Below, piece by piece: positions 59,458 through 64,000 of a stretch of 64,000 nucleotides of DNA. The notes under the pieces were generated by a model. The model did not search any database. It saw nothing but the letters and a program-made list of their open reading frames with translations, and was not told the DNA's origin. The translations under genes were made by a program, and so were the position numbers. Source of the DNA: VXNE01 sp965206615 (lineage in GTDB: Bacteria > Pseudomonadota > Gammaproteobacteria > Pseudomonadales > Azotimanducaceae); assembly GCA_965206615.1 (NCBI GenBank), contig CBDBKI010000005.1:620001-684000 (forward strand), given 5' to 3'. The number at the start of each line of letters is the position of its first letter. The first letter of the stretch is position 1.

Positions 59458-62139
59458 GTGCGACAACGACGCATCTCCCCATCTCCCGTCGCCGCCTGTG
59501 GCGCGCTCCTGGCCCTCGCCGCTGCCGCGGCCGCGGCCACGGAGCCGACGGTCCGGCAGGTCGAGGGCGCCGAAGGAGTACTGCTGGTGATGCCCGTCGA
59601 AGACAGCGGCCCGCTACGCAGCGCAGCGGCCGGCGGCGCAACGTTCGACATCGTCACCGAGCAGGGTGTGCGGACGTACCGTGGGCACGTTGCGGGAAGG
59701 ACCTACACCCAACATGTCGACGCCTCGGGACCGCCGGCGCGTTTCGTGTTCGACCCCGCGGCGCTGCGCTTCCGCAGGCTGGCCTCTTCCGTACGCGTGG
59801 AACTCGGTGACCTCGGCGACCTGGACAGACTCGCCCGCGAGATCGGGGCCGTGGCCGCCAAGGCCTATCCGCCACTCGGCTTCGCGGTGCTCCGGCTGTC
59901 GCCGACGACGGATCCCGTGGATGCCGTCCAGCGTCTCAACACGCACCCCGACGTGCTCCGCAGCGAACTGCTGTTCGACGAACGGGCAGGGCGGCCCATG
60001 CCCACGACGTGGCCCTGGTGGCACCCGGCGTGGCGGGAGACCGTCACGCGACTGGTGGGTCGTGTCTCCGGCAGCCGTCCGGCAAGACCGCCCGTCAGTC
60101 CGAACCGCGGCGTCGCAACCGCGGACAAGGAGACGTTGGCGCCGGACTTCCTGGTCGGTTTCGAAGGCATTACCGGCGTGACACCGACGTCGCTGACCGC
60201 CAGTGTCTACGTGCTGAACTGGGGCGCCGCACCCACGCTGGCCACCACCCTCTTCCTGTTTCTTTACGACAACCAGTCCCTGGAGGACCCGCTTGTCACC
60301 AAGACGCGATACGTACCTGCGCTCGACCCCAAGACCGAGTACGTGCTTCACATGTCGGTACCGCTCGCCGGCCTGCCCCAAGGCGCGGTCTACTACGCGG
60401 CGGCCGCCGTACGGACGCAGGAGCAGGAGCTCCGGACCTACAACAACGCGGACTTCACGGGCTTCGCGCTCGACGACGCGGGACTGATGCGGGTGACCTG
60501 TACCGAACCGGGTCGCGGCGCCTCGCCAGGGGTCGCCGATCCGCTGCTCGAGCACCAGTGGCATCTCCAGAACACGGGACGGTCCCGGTACACCGACTCG
60601 GCAAGTGCATCGGGCGAGGACCTGCGGATGGCCAGGATCCTCGCCGATGGGTCGGACGGCGGCTCGGTCCGGGTCGCGGTCGTGGATACGGGCCTGCAGA
60701 CGTGTCACCCCGACCTCGCCGCCGCCGTCGAGCAGGACGCGTCGTTCAACTTCAACGCGAGCGGTGCTGTCCGCGATTCGGTCGGAATGGAGATCACGGA
60801 TCCCTTCAATCCTTCCACAGCGGGAGACCACGGCACCAGCGTGGCGGGCCTGATCGCCGCGGCCGCGGCAAACGGCATCGGCGGTCGCGGTGTCGCGCCA
60901 GGCGTGCGGCTCCGGGGCTACAACGCGCTCGGTGCCCAGGACGGTAGCTCGACGGCATTCCTGGACGCGCTGGGTGCGAGCAGCTACGCCCCTGACTCCA
61001 CCGATGTCGACGTCTTCAACATGAGCTTCGGCTCGTTGGGCTACCCCAGCAACGCGTCGCAGGACTGGGAGCTACTCTTCGCACACGGCACGCGCCGGCT
61101 GCGGGCCGGCCGTGGGGCCGTCTACGTCAAGGCCGCCGGCAACGGGTTCGGCGCCTGCGCCTCGCTACGCCGCCCCATCAATACGGATACGGGTTGCGTC
61201 GGCAGCAACGCGGACCGGACCAACAACCTGCCGTATCCGATCGTGGTCGGCGCGTTGAACGCACAAGGTACGAAAGCGCGTTATTCCGCCGCCGGGCCCA
61301 ACCTCTGGGTGAGCGCCCCGGCTGGCGAGAGCGGCCTTATCACCACGGACCAGTTGGGCAAACAGATCGGCTACGAGTTGCTCCTCGGCGAACGACTCGA
61401 CGACGCCGACCCGGATGGCGACTACACGGCCAGTTTCGCCGGCACCTCCGCCGCGGCGCCGACCGTGGCCGGCGTCGTGGCCCTGCTGCTCGATGCGGCG
61501 CCGGAGCTCACCTGGCGGGACGTCAAGCACATCCTTGCCACCACCGCGCGCCGCGTCGATCCGGCGATCCGGGGGGTCCAGCACTCCGCCGGCGATCTGC
61601 CCCGTACCGTGCGTTACCCCTGGGTCAGAAACGGGGCGGGATACCGATTCCACGACTGGTACGGCTTCGGCGCCGTGAACGCGGATGCGGCACTCGCCGC
61701 AGCGCGCGAACACCCGCCGGACGGGTTGGGTGAGTTCCATCGTTCCGGCTGGTTCGAAGCACCCGGCGGACGCGGGAAGATTCCTGACGACCACGGGCGA
61801 GGCATCGCGCCATGGCTCACGGTTGCGGGGCTGCCGGAGTCGGCGAACATCGAGGCGGTGATGGTCGAGGTCGAGCTCGACCATCCCTTCCCGTACGATC
61901 TCGGCATCCGCCTTGCCTCTCCAGCGGGCACTCGCAGTACGCTGAACGCGCCCTTCAACGACGCCTTGGCGGTGGACTTCTCGACGCGGCGCCTGCGTTG
62001 GCGATTGCTCAGCAATGCCTTTTACGGTGAGGCGCCCAACGGCGACTGGCGGATACTGGTTTTCGACGGTGCCCCGGGCGACGCCGGAGCGCTGCAGGGC
62101 TGGCGGATGCGCTTCTATTACGGCGAGCATCCCGAGTGA
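59458..62139 (+). CDS. Secreted S8 (subtilisin-like) serine protease with P-domain
   Basis: An 893-residue exported protease. The GTG start is followed by a signal peptide (ACGALLALAAAAAAATEP). A prodomain-like region and a CARDB-like domain (about 220-340) precede the S8 domain. The triad is visible: Asp in VAVVDTGLQTCHPDL, His in GDHGTSVAGLIAAA, Ser in FAGTSAAAPTVAGVVALLL. The C-terminus is a proprotein-convertase P-domain (ANIEAVMVEVELDHPFPYDL to WRMRFYYGEHPE). It lies upstream of gspG; proteins of this type are often T2SS substrates. Confidence 0.9.
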   Translation: MRQRRISPSPVAACGALLALAAAAAAATEPTVRQVEGAEGVLLVMPVEDSGPLRSAAAGGATFDIVTEQGVRTYRGHVAGRTYTQHVDASGPPARFVFDPAALRFRRLASSVRVELGDLGDLDRLAREIGAVAAKAYPPLGFAVLRLSPTTDPVDAVQRLNTHPDVLRSELLFDERAGRPMPTTWPWWHPAWRETVTRLVGRVSGSRPARPPVSPNRGVATADKETLAPDFLVGFEGITGVTPTSLTASVYVLNWGAAPTLATTLFLFLYDNQSLEDPLVTKTRYVPALDPKTEYVLHMSVPLAGLPQGAVYYAAAAVRTQEQELRTYNNADFTGFALDDAGLMRVTCTEPGRGASPGVADPLLEHQWHLQNTGRSRYTDSASASGEDLRMARILADGSDGGSVRVAVVDTGLQTCHPDLAAAVEQDASFNFNASGAVRDSVGMEITDPFNPSTAGDHGTSVAGLIAAAAANGIGGRGVAPGVRLRGYNALGAQDGSSTAFLDALGASSYAPDSTDVDVFNMSFGSLGYPSNASQDWELLFAHGTRRLRAGRGAVYVKAAGNGFGACASLRRPINTDTGCVGSNADRTNNLPYPIVVGALNAQGTKARYSAAGPNLWVSAPAGESGLITTDQLGKQIGYELLLGERLDDADPDGDYTASFAGTSAAAPTVAGVVALLLDAAPELTWRDVKHILATTARRVDPAIRGVQHSAGDLPRTVRYPWVRNGAGYRFHDWYGFGAVNADAALAAAREHPPDGLGEFHRSGWFEAPGGRGKIPDDHGRGIAPWLTVAGLPESANIEAVMVEVELDHPFPYDLGIRLASPAGTRSTLNAPFNDALAVDFSTRRLRWRLLSNAFYGEAPNGDWRILVFDGAPGDAGALQGWRMRFYYGEHPE

Positions 62140-62259
62140 ACGCGCGCGGGTAACGTCGTTCAGCGTCGGGACGCGTCCATTCTCCCTTCGCGACGCACAA
62201 CTCGCCACGCTACTCGTTATGCCTGCGTTCTGTGTGCGCTGATCGTGGAGGTGGACGCG

Positions 62260-62703
62260 ATGGGGCTGCGGAGGTTTGGGACGAGGCCGGGAAGCGTGAG
62301 CGGGTTCACGCTGATCGAGATCATGGTCGTAGTGATCATCATCGGGATCATCGGGGCGCTGTTCGTCCCGAACATCATGGGTCGGGGGGACCAGGCTCGG
62401 CGTGTCGCGGTAGACAGCGATCTGCGGAGCATTGCCACGACGCTCGAACTCTACCGGCTGGACAATTCGCGCTATCCGTCCACCGATCAGGGACTGGAGG
62501 CGCTTGTGTCGAAGCCCGGCGGGTTCCCGGAGGCGAGGAACTACAACCCGGACGGGTACGCGCGGAAGCTGCCGAGTGACCCGTGGGGGAATCCGTACAT
62601 CTGCGCGAGGGATGACCGGAGTTTCGATCTCCACTCGCTCGGGGCGGACGGTGTTGACGGAGGAGAGGGGAGCGGAGCTGACATCCGCTACGGTGATCGC
62701 TAG
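62260..62703 (+). CDS. gspG: Type II secretion major pseudopilin GspG
   Basis: A 147-residue pseudopilin. The signature SGFTLIEIMVVVIIIGIIGA with the Glu at +5 is followed by the GspG core: LELYRLDNSRYPSTDQGLEA, YARKLPSDPWGNPYI and LGADGVDGGEGSGADI. GGAGGTG precedes the ATG. It is a lone gsp gene; the rest of a T2SS is not in the window. It follows the S8 protease by 120 bp on the same strand. Confidence 0.9.
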   Translation: MGLRRFGTRPGSVSGFTLIEIMVVVIIIGIIGALFVPNIMGRGDQARRVAVDSDLRSIATTLELYRLDNSRYPSTDQGLEALVSKPGGFPEARNYNPDGYARKLPSDPWGNPYICARDDRSFDLHSLGADGVDGGEGSGADIRYGDR

Positions 62704-62752
62704 CCAGTTCTCGTCCGTCTATTCTTAACGGACTGATTTAATTGAGGAAATA

Positions 62753-62838
62753 TGCCCACCCGAGTAGCGCCGGGTGGGACCGACAAGAGTGGGTGTCCCA
62801 TCTGTCCCGACCCAGGAGTGGGTGTCCCATTTCCGATA
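62753..62838. repeat. AGATGGGACACCCAC-family repeat cluster
   Basis: GCCCACCCGAGTAGCGCCGG, GAGTGGGTGTCCCATCTGTC and a second GAGTGGGTGTCCCATTTCC follow gspG. The next ~60 bp (about 62830-62870) are A+T-rich. Confidence 0.7.
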
Positions 62839-63007
62839 AAGTAGTTAATAATCAACGATATATGAAATATAGGTGCTCCCGCGGGCCAACCCCCGCCAGG
62901 CGCTGCGCTCCCCTTGGAGTCTCCTCCATGAAAAGGCACCACTCAGTTTCGAAAGCGAAGGTATGCAAGACTCACGTCCGGACACCACGGCAATCGGGGA
63001 GGCAGCG

Positions 63008-63433
63008 ATGCATCGAAAGAAACTGGGTGGCGTGCCGCTCCGGCTCGACCCGGACCTGCTCGCGGGGAGCGGGCTGGAGGAATCGCCGCCCCAGGTGGGG
63101 AAGAAGGTGGGGAACCCACGCCGCATCCTGGTGGCTCCCGAGCACAATCCCAGGACGAAGGTGCTGTTCTTCGGCGACGTTCTCATCGTCGTGTACGAGA
63201 GCGGGCCGGGCATCCTCGAACTCGAGAACACGCTCTACGACGAGTATGTCCACGTACTCGCGGGGAAGCTGATCCTGACGGACCGGCAGGGCAATGTTCG
63301 GGAAGCCGACACCGGTGACCACGTCGTGGTGCCAAAAGGCTACAGCGGCACCTGGGAAATGGTCGGCGATGTCTATCGGGAGCTGGTCGTTGCCGAGACG
63401 AACACCCTCCTGGAGGACGCGAACGCGGCGTAA
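63008..63433 (+). CDS. Cupin-domain protein (EutQ/DUF861-like)
   Basis: A 141-residue cytoplasmic protein with a cupin barrel: ILVAPEHNPRTKVLFFG, IVVYESGPGILELENTLYDE, YVHVLAGKLILTDRQGN and DTGDHVVVPKGYSGTWEM. The E/Y/D residues in the second motif resemble the DUF861/(S)-ureidoglycine aminohydrolase-like cupins. The ATG at 63008 has GGGGAGG six bases upstream; the ATG at 62963 is an alternative. The substrate is unknown. Confidence 0.8.
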   Translation: MHRKKLGGVPLRLDPDLLAGSGLEESPPQVGKKVGNPRRILVAPEHNPRTKVLFFGDVLIVVYESGPGILELENTLYDEYVHVLAGKLILTDRQGNVREADTGDHVVVPKGYSGTWEMVGDVYRELVVAETNTLLEDANAA

Positions 63434-63553
63434 GCGCCGATTTGTACGGCGACGAGGTGGCCCCGGGGCCGAGCTGTCCCGCTGGCCGCGCGGCGCAGAC
63501 ATCGGGCACTTCGACACTTGGCTGACGACCACTCGACAGGGAGCAGAAGAACC

Positions 63554-64000
63554 ATGGCTGACATCCTTCCGCAAGCGCAGGAATTCCTCGACGAACGCGT
63601 GCGCCAGGGATTCGTGACGACATTGCGCAGGGACGGCTCGCCGGTCACCGTGCCCCTCTGGTACGACTGGGACGGCACCACCGTACGCTTCATCTCGGGC
63701 GTCACCTCACCGAAGCTGAAGCGGCTCGAGAACGATCCGCGGATCACGCTGACGGTCGCCAGCGAGACGGCGGAGGCGGAGAAGTGGGTCTCGTTCGAGG
63801 GCCGGGCGACGGTCTCGCAGGAGGGCGTCAAGGACCTGGCTTCGGCGCTGGCGGCGCGCTACTGGGGGGACGATCCGACGTACCAGCAGAGGATTGCCGG
63901 ATTCGAGGCGGCGCCCGCCGAGTACTTCATGCTGGTCGAATTCGTCCCGGAGCGGGGGCAGACGATGCTCGACGACGAGCTGGTGCAGAACCTGTTCCAG
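63554..64000 (+). CDS. Pyridoxamine 5'-phosphate oxidase-like FMN/F420-binding protein, partial
   Basis: 149 codons without a stop before the window edge. The fold is the split-barrel of PNPOx-type proteins: RQGFVTTLRRDGSPVTVPLW, DWDGTTVRFISGVTSPKLKR, NDPRITLTVASETAEAEKWV and SFEGRATV. These bind FMN or F420 and reduce or oxidise small molecules. It lies 120 bp after the cupin gene and could be in the same operon. Confidence 0.8.
   Translation, partial: MADILPQAQEFLDERVRQGFVTTLRRDGSPVTVPLWYDWDGTTVRFISGVTSPKLKRLENDPRITLTVASETAEAEKWVSFEGRATVSQEGVKDLASALAARYWGDDPTYQQRIAGFEAAPAEYFMLVEFVPERGQTMLDDELVQNLFQ

Overview
The window is G+C-rich, densely coded DNA of a Gram-negative bacterium. A Tad (Flp) pilus locus, a GspG pseudopilin, an Amt ammonium transporter, outer-membrane and lipobox proteins, SPOR domains and a MalT-type regulator fit a high-GC gammaproteobacterium. 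The species cannot be named from the sequence. I saw no rRNA, tRNA or CRISPR array.

Layout. 0-7 kb: small secreted proteins, a beta-barrel protein, amt, a membrane protein with a TonB-like end, and a pseudokinase-PEGA protein. 7-9 kb: an internally deleted IS605 OrfB, hairpin repeats and a truncated paralogue. 9.1-13.9 kb: first half of the Tad locus (flp, cpaA, frameshifted cpaB, cpaC, lipoprotein, tadZ). 14.1-34.1 kb: an accessory block between the two Tad halves. It holds three large secreted proteins that share a ~220-residue beta-rich module, a glycosyltransferase-sulfotransferase cluster, a MalT-like regulator, and a mosaic of gene and IS fragments (23.3-27.7 kb) bracketed by a direct duplication of the regulator's 3' end. 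34.4-44.3 kb: second half of the Tad locus (TPR/SPOR lipoprotein, tadE, tadF, tadG, cpaF, tadB, tadC). 44.4-47.3 kb: roadblock and NYN-domain genes and an Mrr remnant. 47.6-54.8 kb: FHA, PP2C phosphatase, an FGE/SUMF-like protein, an Avd-like gene, a truncated papain-like protease and a second kinase-PEGA-SUMF gene. 54.8-57.8 kb: remnants of IS110, IS630, IS21, an integrase and a beta-module. 57.9-64 kb: a DUF2188 gene with a possible defence effector, an S8 protease with a P-domain, gspG, a cupin gene and a partial flavin/PNPOx-like gene.

The most interesting signal is in 49-55 kb. Two SUMF/C-type-lectin-fold proteins end in matching variable segments inside otherwise conserved C-termini. 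In each, the stop codon is followed at 30-31 nt by the same GC-rich hairpin, and an Avd-like four-helix-bundle gene follows the first. This is the target side of a diversity-generating retroelement (DGR). I found no reverse transcriptase or template repeat in the window, and the Avd C-terminus is lost, so the system is either served in trans or decayed.

The window is also rich in small dispersed repeats: a 162-bp MITE-like element inserted in frame in a signal peptide, an AGATGGGACACCCAC palindrome family lying next to gene fragments, and two hairpin families. Three long genes (cpaB, the 17.7-kb module protein and the kinase-PEGA-SUMF gene) each have a single-base frameshift. These could be real decay or consensus errors in the assembly.
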